Below are positions 1 through 11,410 of a stretch of 64,000 bases of DNA, piece by piece (position 1 is the stretch's first letter; the number at the start of each line of letters is the position of its first letter). Source of the DNA: Apiosordaria backusii (Eukaryota > Ascomycota > Sordariomycetes > Sordariales > Lasiosphaeriaceae); contig JAUKTV010000012.1 of assembly GCA_030549205.1 (NCBI GenBank), positions 620,001-684,000 on the forward strand, in the 5' to 3' direction. Below the pieces are notes generated by a model that saw only the letters and a list, made by a program, of their open reading frames with translations, searched no databases and was not told where the DNA came from. The position numbers were made by a program, and so were the translations under genes.

Positions 1-294
1 TGTTTCAGTCGAAGTCCCGCCTTGAAGTCGGCAAGCGCCTGTTCAAACGCAGTTGCTCCAGAACCCACTGTCGCCATCGTGGTTACCGTGGCTGCCAAGT
101 GTGCCTGCAAGGTCGGGCAGTCCAAGACAACAGGAAATCAGGTAGGAAGTTATGACCCGACCGAGTCCTTCAGCTGCCGAAATTTTCAGGCAGCGCTGCA
201 TGTTTTCCGCGTCCCAGACGGTTGCCTTGCAGCCCAGGCAAGCGTGACCGCCAAGGTGGCTTGTTCAGGCAGTGCTCAGCTTAAATCCCACGCC
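1..294. other. Upstream part of the SNF2 gene; no separate gene seen
   Basis: The frame that becomes the helicase gene is open from the window edge side of this stretch, but the first ATG in that frame is at 295. I see no intron acceptor that forces an upstream coding exon, so this is read as 5' flank or 5' UTR. A further upstream exon beyond the window edge cannot be excluded. Confidence 0.4.
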
Positions 295-3200
295 ATGCCA
301 TATCACCACTCAGAGCCTCATGTTGCTGAGAATTCTGACATTGCGCACCGTCCCACGATTTTCCAACAAAAGCCAAGGCATGTTGGCACAAGGATGTCTT
401 CGGGTAAGCGACCGTATCCGTTCGCACATGAGCATCAAAGCAGTCCTCACAACACCTTCCGCCAAGAGACGTGGCAATGGCATGATGGCCCGAATCAAGA
501 CTTTGCTACGCAATACAATGCCTATGAACCCGACCCAAACAGCTTCTTCCCGTCGCACATACACCTCGATGCCAATTTCCAACACCTCTTCAAGTTGTCT
601 CAGTCGCGGCAAGCAAACACACTTCCCCTTGCTCTTGATAATAATGTCGATTTACCGCACACTGAGGATCAGGCACATAGTTGCTTCGGAAGTGTATGGC
701 TACCCTGATTTGATAAGAGACTAGGTGCGCTTACACTCTTTGTAGATACCAGACGTGAAGGCTCAACTGAGGCTACAGCCCCCTGTTCGTCATGATGCCA
801 TGTTCGAATCGTCTCAATGTTTCGACATTGTTCAGCATGGTGCATTCTATGCCCTTAACTCTCTAGGAACGAAGTTTGCTGTTCTGAACAAGAAATACTG
901 CCAAGATATCCAAGCACTTTTACACGATATGGAATTGCGTCTGCAGGCCTTCGTCTCGCGCGAGGAGTGGGTGAGGGCGACCCAACATTGGAAAAATGAG
1001 AGGACTGCCGCTCTCATCAACTTTGATTTGACCATTTACGGTTCTCGACGACACGCAGCTGATGTTGGCAGAATATTGTCGAGAGCCAAGCTGTTTCTAC
1101 AACGACCCCTTTTTGATGTTGACGGCTTTGTCTACTACAACCCCCATTATCTTCACACGGAAGAGGTCTTGGGCAAGCATGTTTCTGAGACACCCATTAA
1201 CGTTACCGAGTATCGGCCTCATGTTGACGTCAACGAGCAAGCCCAAAAGACATCGCAGGGCGAAGTTCAACCAACCAACGATAATGTCGAGATCAACACC
1301 ATTCTCAATTCTTTGTCGTACCACACCATTCTTGCAAAGTCTGTGGTAGATAGACGGATTATCAAAACCACTTTGTTGGAGTGCGCACCTCTACCACAAT
1401 TAATTTAACAATCCCACTGTTGCTAACTTACCTATGTGACACAGTCACCAAGCCGAAGCGCTTGATTTCATCCTTCGACGTGAGATCGGAGATGTGCCCG
1501 CGGAGATGAGACTTTGGCAGGACATCCAGGACAGTGACTCGGATATTGATGAGGGCCTGTACGTGGAAGCTCTTTTGCTTACTGCCATCGGGATGCTGAC
1601 ACTTTGACAGATACCAGCATATCATCACCGGCGCAAGGTCCATGGAACCCAGGGACACAAGAGGTGGGATTGTTGCGGACGATATGGGCCTCGGAAAGAC
1701 ACTAGTAGTCCTATCCACCATTGCAGGATCCATGGGTCGCGCAAACGCCTTCTCCTCCAAGAGCCAAAATCTAGAGCGAGGGCATTCGGTCAAGGCCGTG
1801 TCCAGATCAACCCTGGTTATTTGCCCGTCTTCATGTAGGAGCAATATCACATCTTTGTGCCACTTTGGACTAACATATTTCTAGTGCTTATAGATAGTTG
1901 GATCGACGAGATTCGGAAGTGAGTGGTTATATACGAAATCATATTTCGGGCTGAAATTCACACGTCCCAGGCACACTTACCCCGGGTACATCACGTTCAG
2001 CAAGCACCACGGTCAGGGAAGACAAGACGACATAAGCCAGAAACAGCTTCTTGAGAGCAACGTTGTCTTCACCACGTATGCGACTGTCGCTGCTGAGCTA
2101 CGGAGAGGCCGAGGCATTTTGCGTTGCATTCACTGGTTCAGAATTGTGTTGGATGAAGGTCTGTCGGGCAATACCTAATTATGATCGTGTGTTGGCTTGC
2201 CTAACCTGGCCATAGCCCACGAAATCCGAAACCCATCGACGAAACAATACCAGGCTACAGCCGAGCTGCAGGCTGAGCATCGGTGGTGTCTGACAGGAAC
2301 CCCGATTCAAAATTCGGTTGATGACCTCGGCGCTCTAGTCTCGTTTCTTAGACTACCCATCCTCGAGAACCCGGCAGCTTTCCGCAAATTCATCGCTAGC
2401 CCGTCCACGTCTGGCTCACGTGAGCGGTTCAAGAATCTCCGTATGCTTCTCGGAAGCATCTGCCTACGGCGCACAAGAGAAGTCCTGGGGTTGCCGGATC
2501 CAAAGCCACAGCTGAGACACATCGAGTTCAGTGCATCGGAACGCCAGGAATATGACAGTATACAGCAGCAATGCCGACGTGACATCGACATGGCAGTGAG
2601 TGGACATGGAAGAGGAAAGCTGAATTCAACGGTGCTAGAATCGCTACTCAAGCTTCGACTTTTCTGCAACAATGGCACCCCCAAGCGAGAAACAGGGACT
2701 ATCCCCCCCAAGGCTGGGATGGATATGGATGAAGTGCTCAGCTATCTGCAGCAAAATAACGAGGCAGATTGTGTCTATTGCTTTAGGCCAGTCTATTCCA
2801 TCAGCGGCGCACCGGACACGGATGGAGGTCTACTTATTCCCGGGTGTCTACATCTTGTCTGCCGGAGTTGCATGCCGCAACACCACGCCGAAAGAAGCCG
2901 GTGTCCCCTTCATCCTCTTGGGGAAGTCCAGAATTCCGTCAATTTTAGCCAAGCTTCCGGTAATGAAACGATACTCCAAGCGCAGACTCGTTACCCTTCC
3001 AAGCTTCTCGCCTTCTTGGAAGATATTTCCATGCAACTATCGCAGAAAAGGTACGTGTGGTTTGCGCTAATCGCATTGACTGCCTGCTTTATTGACTCTT
3101 TCATACCCCAGCATTGTCTTCTCGTCCTGGAAGAAAACACTCGGTCTCATAGGCGAGCTGCTAACAAGTAGAAACATTCCGTTCTACTGCATCCACGGCT

Positions 3201-3837
3201 CGCTATCACTCGGCGAGAGGATCCGAATTCTGAAGGACTTTCGGTCGTCATCGGGCGCAAATATTCTCCTGATGACACTGGGAACTGGTGCGGTCGGGTA
3301 AGCGAGACTGAACTCCTAGTTCCCACCCTACCTATTCATTTCCTCCCAGGATATGCCACAGACCGTGACAACCCCATCAACCAACACAAATATCCTGACA
3401 CTAACGAACTGTTTCTCACAGACTAAACCTCGCCGTGGCGACCCGTATCTACCTCATGGAACCACAGTGGAACCCCTCTGTCGAACTCCAAGCCATCGGC
3501 CGATCCCTACGTCTGGGGCAAAAGGACCCGGTCACGATAGTACGGTACATTGTGAAGCATACCATTGAAGATGTATGAAACACCAAGCCCACCACCCTCC
3601 CAAAGCTTGTTGCTGCACGAAGATGTATACTAGGCTAACATGATCACAGAGCAACGTTCTTTCTAGACAAGAGGCAAAGCTCCAACTTGCCAGTGGAGGG
3701 TTTGGGAAGCGGAAGCGCGGGATGAGAACAGAGAGGTTTCAGTCCCTTTTGGTATGTCTCTTGTACGGAATTGGAATTCTAGACCTTTAAAGCTAACGTT
3801 GCAATAATAGGGATTTTTCGGGGTAGAGCAGACTTAA
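295..3837 (+). CDS. SNF2-family DNA-dependent ATPase with internal RING finger (Rad5/HLTF-like)
   Basis: Predicted 964-residue nuclear chromatin/DNA-repair ATPase. Eleven exons: 295-693, 746-1380, 1445-1558, 1611-1834, 1885-1918, 1971-2158, 2216-3050, 3112-3297, 3422-3572, 3650-3751, 3811-3837; all joins keep frame. Seen in order: a Q-motif-like HQAEAL near residue 345; Walker A ADDMGLGKT near 405-412; a DEAH box near 530 whose codons are split by the intron at 2159-2215; motif III LTGTP; a C3HC4-like RING (CVYC...CLH..CRSC...CPLHP) near 716-765; then the C-terminal helicase lobe with IVFSSW, GTGAVGLNLAVA and the QAIGRSLRLGQ motif VI. A RING between the two lobes is the hallmark of the Rad5/Rad16/HLTF group, which are ATPases with ubiquitin-ligase activity on PCNA or repair substrates. 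The start at 295 is the first ATG in frame; exon 1 joins to exon 2 as ...CFGS/IPDVKAQ, so the ORF does not stop at 708. Exact orthology (Rad5, Rad16 or a fungal-specific branch) is not settled. Confidence 0.88.
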
Positions 3838-4235
3838 TAGTAGGGATGAAGACTGGCCTTGTCGATGAGAGTAGAGGACATTGAGATATCGTTGCACTTT
3901 GGCAGGCAAAATAGCCCGATCACGAGTTGTAAAGGACATTCGAACGTTGCGCTTGATCCCTGCAGAGAAGAAAGGAGAAATTTCGACATTCAGGTAATTT
4001 TTATTAGGCTTACCAAAGTGTCTTCGGGCATGTGCGTCTCAACATTCCGCGCAGGCAAGCATATCATTTTACGGGTGTGTCAAGATGAGACGCTGCTTTG
4101 TCAATTGTCCGCATGCCATGGCGTGTCAGGAGGGTGACTGTCAAAAAGGGGGTAGCCAGATGCCAAGCCAGGTGTTTTTGGCCGCTTATTAAGCTACAAC
4201 GCGATCGAGCCAATCACACACAGCAAGTGACGCAC
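3838..4235. other. Intergenic, helicase 3' flank
   Basis: Holds the 3' UTR of the helicase gene. A 92-codon open stretch at 3859-4137 has no recognisable domain and is not called. Confidence 0.5.
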
Positions 4236-4307
4236 GGTTCTATAGTGTAGCGGTTATCACTCCGGATTCTGATTCCGGCAACCCCGGTTCGAGTCCGGGT
4301 AGGACCT
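4236..4307 (+). tRNA. tRNA-Gln (anticodon CTG)
   Basis: A full cloverleaf can be folded. The acceptor stem is GGTTCTA with TAGGACC. The A box is around GTGTAGCGGTTATCA. The anticodon stem CCGGA/TCCGG encloses loop TTCTGAT, giving anticodon CTG. The T arm is CCCCGGTTCGAGTCCGGG. There is no intron, CCA is not encoded as usual in eukaryotes, and a T-rich tract (CATTCTTTTG) follows as a plausible Pol III stop. Confidence 0.95.
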
Positions 4308-4723
4308 CATTCTTTTGCTAGACCTTTTTGGAACACGATTCCCTGCATCCTTGAAAAGTGCCTTGACACTAGTCAATTTTCCTTTCCATTTTTATGGGTA
4401 TTAAATCATTGAATTTGTTCTGAAAGGGCATCGCCAGGCGACCCCTCTGTTAATGAGAGCTGCTGTTGTACGTGCCAGACGAAGAGACAGAGGGCATAGG
4501 AATCAATGTCATCAGCCAAAAGAAAACCTGGCTAATGTAATTATTTGTTGTATTTTATCCCAAGCCTGCTTTCTTTATTCACTTCCAAAAAATCTAGTCA
4601 AGATCAAAGTCGCTCAAACAAAAGAAAGGAATAACATCACCTCACCCAAAACCAAATCTCCCAGTGGTATCATAACTCAGCATCCAACTCTGCTTTTTCC
4701 ATCCCCAGTCTCGGCCAGCTCTT
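4308..4723. other. Intergenic between tRNA-Gln and rhodopsin-domain gene
   Basis: AT-richer stretch; the right half is 3' flank of the minus-strand membrane-protein gene. No further gene or repeat recognised. Confidence 0.5.
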
Positions 4724-6097
4724 TTACCTAGTATGTTGATAAGTAATAGTAGCAGTCTTGGTCTGCACAATACCACCGGGGTTAATCGCCTTCTCAGAAC
4801 CGCTCTCGCTCTTCCGGTGGGGCTCAGAAGCAGAGTCATCACCGGTCTCGACAGCGACGACGGTCTCGAGGGGGTACATGATATCATCGTCGAAGCGCTG
4901 GTACTTGTCGCGGGTCTTTTGATTCTGGGACTGGTTGCCACCGCCGCCGCCGCCGAAGGTTGGGGGGCCGCCGGATTTGGAGAAACCGCTGTTGACGGGG
5001 TAGGCGGAGCCGGCGTTGGAGGAGCCGAGAAGGCGGGGGACGAAATGATTGAGGAAGGGCTTGATGGTGGGGAGGGTGCCGCAGATGACGGAGAGGTTGG
5101 CTTCGGCGAAGCTGGGAGGGGGTTAGTATGAGTGGGTGGGTTGGAGGATGAGGTGAGGGGAGAGGGGATGGCTTACATCCAGAGGAGGACAGGACCGCCG
5201 CCCCACGACTGGTCGATGTCGCCCATGGAGCTGATCAGAGCGTGGAGGCGCATGATGGAGGTAAATGAGGTGCTGAGAGAAGAGTCAGTTTGAGTCCTTC
5301 TTCACAAAAAGCTCGAAGGGTGTGACATACATTCCACCAACGCTAAAGGCAGCGATAAGAGCAATCTTGTGCTTGAGGGGGACGTGGAGCTTGACCACAA
5401 TCGGAATTGGCACCGCCAACACCAAAATATCGGTAATAGCACCCAGGATGGCCGTTGCCTGGTACAGAGCGGGCCGGTCGATGCACTCGCCGGGGATGCT
5501 GATGTCCCAAGCCGACTGAATGGGGTTGCATGGGAAGATGGCCGCGAACATGATGGCAACTGAAGACCCAACGACGATGAACATTACGACATAAACTGTG
5601 ATCTGGTACCACAACTGCGGTGCCAACCGTCGGTACAGCAGCAAGAGTGCCAATTTAGCGCCACATTGAACCGGGTTGTACAAAATCGGGAGGAGGTAGA
5701 GGGCCCTGAGAAAGAGGAGGAACTTGGTGACGGGCATTTCCCAGGAGTGAGTCCCCATGATTCCTCTAGCAAAATCACCTTTTTCATATTGTTAGTGCAA
5801 CTCGAGATACCTAAAGAGGGAGGATAGAGCCTTACGAATAATGATGGACTGCAGAGCGATGGAACATCCCCAGGCGATGATCAAAGAGGCGTCTTCGACC
5901 TGAAACCTCCTTCTGATAAACGCCTTGGTGTAGAGATGCTGCATCATGAACAACAGCGCCAAAAAGTTTCCAACACCAAAGAGCCAGTAGGCTTCGGTCA
6001 CGCTGTTGCGCTCCGGGTTTTCGAAGTCCACCACATAGCCCTCTGGCGGAGGCATAATGACCGGCACGCCATTGACAGTCGGAAGTTGCATGGCCAT
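4724..6097 (-). CDS. Fung_rhodopsin (PTH11-like) multi-pass membrane protein
   Basis: Predicted 392 residues from four exons (6097-5836, 5763-5331, 5272-5177, 5111-4724), all in frame. The N-terminus is extracellular-looking and proline-rich. Several hydrophobic helices follow, among them YWLFGVGNFLALLFMM, CGAKLALLLLYRRL, VYVVMFIVVGSSVAIMFAAI and AILGAITDILVLAVPIPIVV. The block ends in the family-typical FAEANLSVICGTLPTIKPFL. This is the Fung_rhodopsin domain of PTH11-class proteins, plasma-membrane proteins that include putative GPCR-like receptors; no CFEM cysteine domain precedes it. The tail is Gly/Ser-rich and hydrophilic (poly-Gly from GCC codons near 4935-4950). The start M-A-M-Q-L-P at 6097 is the first ATG in the exon. 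A signalling role is inferred from family only. Confidence 0.82.
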
Positions 6098-7622
6098 CTT
6101 GTCGGATTTTGCAGTCGACCGTTGAAAATCCGCGATTTTGCCGTCAGTTACGAAGAAAAGAAAGAGCCGGTTTCGAGGATATGTGTATTGGTCACGCCCG
6201 CGCGCTTTTGTACTCGGACAAGCTGTCGAGTAACAACAGAAGTCCAGAACAAAAGAAAGAGAAAGGAATGAAGCGAGGGAAACCCTCTGAAGGAACAATG
6301 GCACGTCAATGCTTACCTACGGTTCCTTTCTATGCATGACTGTGTCTCTATTGCTACCCATTGCTTCTTCTGCGTGGCGGTTGAGGTGACAGTTCGCATG
6401 GGACCGGGCATTGCCGATCACATAAGGGCCAATCTTGCCCATTTTCCTTCCTCTCTCACCGACTTCGATGGACAAGCACAGCGAACTTCGTGCCGGCAGT
6501 TCACTGCAGCGCAGGCATTTTCAAGTGTCCTCTGTCTGGGGTTGTGAGAGTGGGAAGCAGTCGGTACAACCTCACCAGGGTCGTCGTTGGGACTAAGAGG
6601 AGCTCGAAACCGAAGACAAGGGGATAAGCAGGGGAGTTGATAGGTGCGGAATCTCAAAGTGAGCTAAGGGCGACGGCGATATCCACAACAACGTTGCCAG
6701 AACCCACTCCGGCCCCCACCCTACAACGTCTGGCAGCATGCGACAAGACCAACATCAAAAAACCCCCTACAAAATGACGGTTAAAGCCACAAATACCAAG
6801 CGCAACTATTATGTACATACATACACTAACCCTCAAACCTCAACCCTGTCCTCTCTTTTCTTTTGCCTCTTCCGCCGTTCCCCGACGTCCAGCCTCTTCC
6901 AGAGTCCCGCGTCGCGACCTCTCCGCAACCTCTCCACGACCTCTCTACCTTACTGTGTACCACCTGTCCACGACCTCTTGGTTGTATCAACGGTCTCCCG
7001 CACCCCCACATGCCTATCTTTTACGCGATGTTCTCCCTTTGACGTCCACTAATAAGGCGTTGCAGACCAAGCTTTTTTGGCTTACCGCTACTTGACGCAA
7101 TGGAACGGGGGCGTCCCATTGCAGGATGCTATCACGATGTCCAAAGTCGAGGCAGGTAGAAAACTGCCGACACGAAACCACAGACGGCGATCATTAACAT
7201 CTTCACCATCAATTACCGGTGGAGTGTTACATATTCTCCGCTGTCCCCCACACATACTGCTCCTTCACTGCTCCTTCATCCAATCACCACGTGGGAATCC
7301 TGCAGGCACCGGACGTTATGGACACTTTCAACACTTCTTGCAGCACTTGGCTTGGCCAACCCCCATAATGGGATGGCCTTTTGGGATGCTTCACTCTCAA
7401 CCCCCCAGTTTCCGGGGACCGAACCGCAAAGGTCCCTTGCATCCCAGCGTGCCATTCCCAACTGCTAGCCAAACCTCGGGCTTGGACCGAAACCCGGTAG
7501 CGAAACAGACCCCCTTACAAAAATACTGGGCCCCCCCAGTGTCACACTGTTGGGGAAGGGATAGCCATCCTTCACAGCACACTCATTATTATTACCCGAC
7601 AGGCCATTACGCTCCTTTCACG
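6098..7622. other. Divergent intergenic region between rhodopsin-domain and FAD-oxidase genes
   Basis: About 1.5 kb carrying both promoters. A CACGTG E-box-like palindrome lies near 7288, and the stretch 6840-7010 is CT-rich on the plus strand. The long open frame from 7077 starts at TTG, lacks domain features before 7623 and is not called as coding. Confidence 0.45.
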
Positions 7623-9116
7623 ATGCACTTCACTCACCTTTTACTCTCACTCTGCTGCGTAGCATCAACCATGGCCGCCGTCACACCAAGACAGATTCCT
7701 TCCCTGGCCAAGTGCCTACTCGACGCTGGACTCGGAGAGGCAGTTCTGGTTCGCGGAGATCCCCAATACGTTGAACGCGAGGCTTCGTACTGGTCCAACA
7801 GCGCAAAGCTCAGTCCTGCTGCCATCCTTCGTCCTCGCAATGCCAAAGAGGTTGCCATCGCCGTCAAGGCTCTCGCTGCCGCCAAACAGCCGTTTGCCGT
7901 TCGTTCCGGTGGTCACACCAACTGGGCTGGTTCAAACAACATTGCCGATGGCATTACCATCGATCTCAGCTTCTTCAACACCACCACCTACAATGCTGCC
8001 ACCGAAACCGCCGATATCGGCCCTGGCTCCCGCTGGCGGGATGTCTACTCGGAGTTGATCAAGCACAAGCGCGCCGTTGCCGGTGGTCGTGAGGGAAATG
8101 TTGGCGTCGCCGGTCTTTTGCTCGGTGGCGGTAACACCTTCTTCACTGCTCGCCGTGGCTTCGCCTGTGACAATGTCGTTGCCTATGAGGTTGTTCTTGC
8201 CGACGGCCGCATTGTCACGGCCAGCAAGACTAGCAACCCCGACCTCTTCGTCGCCCTCAAGGGCGGCTCCAACAACTTCGGTATCGTCACCAAGTTCACC
8301 ATGGCCGCCATCCCATCTGACAAGGTGTGGGGCGGCATGGCCTTCCTTCCCAAGGACATTGCTCCCCAGGCCGTTGATGCCGTTGTTTCCTTCACCAACA
8401 ACGTTGCCAACGACCCCGACAGCAACCTAGTCGCCATGTTCACCCACATGCCCGACTTCAAGGACATTGTGGTTGCTACCTTGTATGCCAACATGGCTGG
8501 TGTGGAGAAGCCCGCTGCTTACAACCAGTGGCTCGCTCTCCCCGAGATTCTGAACACCGTGAAGAACACAACCATCTCGGAGATGGCGTTCGAGTACAAC
8601 ATTCCCGCCAACCTCCATGACATCTGGTTCACCCTCTCCTTCAAGAACGATGCCCGCATCTTGAACAAGGCTGCCGAGCTCCACGTCAAGCTGGTTGAGG
8701 ATCTCAAGGCCTTCATTCCCGAGCAGACCTTCACCACCCAGTGCCTCTTCCAGCCCCTCCCCACCGTCTTTGGCAAGAACTCGGTTGCTGCCGGCGGTAA
8801 CGTGATGGGTGTTGAGCGTCAAAAGTCCAACGGTGTGCTCTGGCTCGCCACCGCCATGGTCCAGACCGCCGAGCAGGAGAAGAAGGCTTATCCTCTCGTC
8901 AAGGCTTGGGTTGACGAGGTCAAGAAGTTCGCCTCCACCATCGACGGGGGTCTTCAGGAGTGGACCTACCTCAACTATGCAGACAAGAGCCAGAACCCCC
9001 TCAAGAGCTATGGCCCTGAGAACATCCGCAAGATGAAAGATGTGGCTGCCAAGTTTGATCCCCAGGGCGTCTTCCAGAAGCTGGTCCCTGGTGGCTTCAA
9101 GCTTTCTAGCGTTTAA
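7623..9116 (+). CDS. Secreted FAD-linked oxidase (BBE-like, FAD_binding_4/PCMH type)
   Basis: A 497-residue single-exon gene. The ATG at 7623 gives a signal peptide (hydrophobic LLLSLCCVAS, then A-A-V at the likely cleavage site). The FAD-binding PCMH domain spans roughly residues 60-235. It includes RSGGHTNWAGSNN (the His corresponds to the 8-alpha-histidyl FAD attachment site in the family), GPGSRWRDVY, and GNVGVAGLLLGGGNTFF followed by GFACDNVVAYEVVLADG. The second covalent Cys of bicovalent berberine-bridge enzymes is replaced here (Gly-Asn-Val-Gly), so mono-covalent FAD is likelier. The C-terminus has the BBE-type FDPQGVFQKLVPGG motif. The substrate cannot be told; relatives oxidise oligosaccharides, alkaloids or polyketides. 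It is divergent from the membrane protein at 4724-6097, and no biosynthetic cluster surrounds it. Confidence 0.9.
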   Translation: MHFTHLLLSLCCVASTMAAVTPRQIPSLAKCLLDAGLGEAVLVRGDPQYVEREASYWSNSAKLSPAAILRPRNAKEVAIAVKALAAAKQPFAVRSGGHTNWAGSNNIADGITIDLSFFNTTTYNAATETADIGPGSRWRDVYSELIKHKRAVAGGREGNVGVAGLLLGGGNTFFTARRGFACDNVVAYEVVLADGRIVTASKTSNPDLFVALKGGSNNFGIVTKFTMAAIPSDKVWGGMAFLPKDIAPQAVDAVVSFTNNVANDPDSNLVAMFTHMPDFKDIVVATLYANMAGVEKPAAYNQWLALPEILNTVKNTTISEMAFEYNIPANLHDIWFTLSFKNDARILNKAAELHVKLVEDLKAFIPEQTFTTQCLFQPLPTVFGKNSVAAGGNVMGVERQKSNGVLWLATAMVQTAEQEKKAYPLVKAWVDEVKKFASTIDGGLQEWTYLNYADKSQNPLKSYGPENIRKMKDVAAKFDPQGVFQKLVPGGFKLSSV

Positions 9117-10732
9117 TTAACGATGGAAACATTGTTGCTACGCAAGAAATTGGTTACAATAAGGAGAAGTTGTTTGAACGGGATGGATGGACGATGGATG
9201 GGTGAACGGCCGGTCGACATGATATACGAGTATTGATTGGCTAGGGATGATAATTGGAGGTTAGCATGGGGGCTTTCAGGAGCGTGTTGTATTTTTTTGT
9301 TTGTTTCATGTTGCATTTTCTTTGTTCGTAATATCTGCATTTGCTTTGCATTCTGAACTTTATATACCATCACGAAATTCAGTCGGGTTCTTTGAGCCCT
9401 TGATACCCATCAAACCTTGCTTTCGCCTCCATTTATCGTCTTTTCACCAGCTAAATTGTCCTTTTCCGTTCCTGTCGTGTCGTCGGGCCCAACATCCACA
9501 GCCATGGAGCCTCGCCTCCAGGCACGGCTCCACCCGGGGAACACCGGGGTGACAAGGAGATACCAACTTGCCGGTCTGCATCCGTATGATATTGGTCTTC
9601 CCCAGATCATGGAAAATGATGATCGGCATTTTGGATTCTGCATCTTGTTAGGCGAGAAAGGTGGTGTTGGGCGAAGCGAGATCCTACACTACGTGCATAT
9701 CCCCACACCTCCATCAGTTCCGCACGTGTTCCGCCAGTTTGGTTCAGGAACCACCACCTTGGGTCTGTGCTCCCGGATTTCTTCCATACCAAGGCTTGAA
9801 AACACAGTCAGCTCGCGTCCTATGCTCTAAAGCATGGTGGCTTTGTTTTTGTTCGGTTTTAGTTCAGTTCTCGAGAGTATTTCTAACACTGTGACGTACT
9901 GCCAAACAAGTGACCATTTTGCACCACATCATCACCTCTCATTCTGGGCTAGGATTCTACTTCAAAAACGTCACGGCCCAACTGTTGCTCACTGTTGTCC
10001 GTGTCGTGGATATTTACCTAGCTCTTGACATCTTGACATAGAACAGTCTCCTTCCCCTCGGGATCATCCAACACCTTCATAAACCACAATTTTGACTATC
10101 GTCAAATTCCATTGGACGCTATCAAGTCGGCCCACGAATGCATCATAAAATTGCATGATGACAGACCCTGGAACCATCCAAGTTGTCTCCGATAGTGGAA
10201 GTAAGGATAGCGACAGTCCATCACAGCAAACCTCCAAATAGCACGGCACGTTGTCAATGGAATGTAGTCTGCCGTCACCATGGCACAACAAGGAAAAGGG
10301 GTAAGAAAAGGGGCAGATGCACATGGAAGGGTTAGGGTTATCCCCTCCTGCACAGTTTCACCTGCAATGCAACTTTTTGTGAACCAAAGCTCCCAAAGCT
10401 CGGCTTTGCTTCGGACATCACAGCAAATCAGCAGGCATGTGGCACAATCTCCACTGATTGGTTGCATCCGACGTGACAGAGGGGGCAAGTTGGGTTTCAC
10501 GATAAGACGTGGGCCAGAATCCTTATCGGCCGTTTTACCCCTCCCCCTCAACCCGACCCAGCGCGCGTCAACCATCAGGGCCCGATTAAAAACTTGGGAC
10601 TTGCGTCTTCACTCTTACCTACCACCTAATACCTTGCCGATTTAGTTTGCTATTTGCTGTTCATTATTGCTGTCTATTGCGCTTTCCTGCCTTTGCTTGC
10701 TTATCAGATTACCTAGTACTCATTACACCGTC
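9117..10732. other. Intergenic, 1.6 kb without a supported gene
   Basis: Several open stretches exist (for example 9417-9830) but none shows a domain, signal peptide or convincing splice structure. The right end near the calmodulin-like gene is pyrimidine-rich and probably 5' UTR/promoter. Confidence 0.4.
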
Positions 10733-11410
10733 ATGGTATGTCTCCATCACCGATGACCGGACCCCATTGACCCTGTAACTGCCTCATAGATGAGTTGATG
10801 AGAGAATGACTGACAAACCACCAACCTGCACAGGCGCCCCGCGGGAATAACCTCTCGGAAGATGAAATCGCTCAGTTCAAGGGGGTCTTTGAGGTTTTCG
10901 TAAGTTCATCCACTCCATACTACTCTCACTTCACACTCTTGCTTCATGCGCGCCAAGAGGCCTCCATCACCCATCCACCACAACCCCTTTCCCCCCTAAA
11001 TGCCATCACACTAACCAACTCCCAAGGACAAAGACGGCACAGGCGACATTACCGCTGACGAGTTGGGCGCCGTCATGCGCGAACTCGGCCTGAACCCCTC
11101 CCCGGAGGAGCTCCAAGACATTGTCAACGAGGCCGACCTCAACAAGGACGGCGTGATCTCGTTTGAAGAGTTCCTGTCGCTCATGTCGATGGGCGTCAAG
11201 GAAACCGACACGGAGCAGGAGCTGATCAACGCCTTCAAGGTGTTTGACAAGGACGGGAGCGGGACGATTTCGAGCGAGGAGCTTCGGAACGTGCTCAAGT
11301 CGCTGGGCGAGAACCTCACCGATGCCGAGCTCGACGAGATGATCAAGATGGCGGATAAGGATGGGGATGGGCATATTGATTATCAGGAGTTTGCTCATAT
11401 TATGAAATGA
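10733..11410 (+). CDS. Calmodulin-like four-EF-hand protein (divergent paralogue)
   Basis: Predicted 150 residues from three exons: 10733-10735 (the ATG alone), 10834-10899, 11027-11410. The first exon holds only the start codon, an arrangement also known in fungal calmodulin genes. Four complete EF loops are visible: DKDGTGDITADE, DLNKDGVISFEE, DKDGSGTISSEE and DKDGDGHIDYQE, each with Asp/Asn at 1, 3, 5, Gly at 6 and Glu at 12, so all four should bind calcium. The central linker is SMGVKETDTEQEL. The sequence differs clearly from canonical fungal calmodulin (N-terminus APRGNNLSEDEIAQF, C-terminus ending HIMK), so this is more likely a calmodulin-like paralogue than the essential cmd gene. 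The target is unknown. Confidence 0.85.

Noticed and set aside
22..708. Stand-alone 228-codon gene
   Set aside because: The frame starts at TTG and is better read as exon 1 of the helicase from the ATG at 295, joining in frame through a GTATGG...TAG intron at 694-745.
7077..7622. N-terminal extension of the FAD oxidase
   Set aside because: Begins with TTG, has no domain character, and would bury a clean signal peptide that starts at the ATG 7623.
9417..9830. 137-codon frame downstream of the FAD oxidase
   Set aside because: No domain, no signal peptide and no splice structure; composition is like surrounding non-coding DNA.
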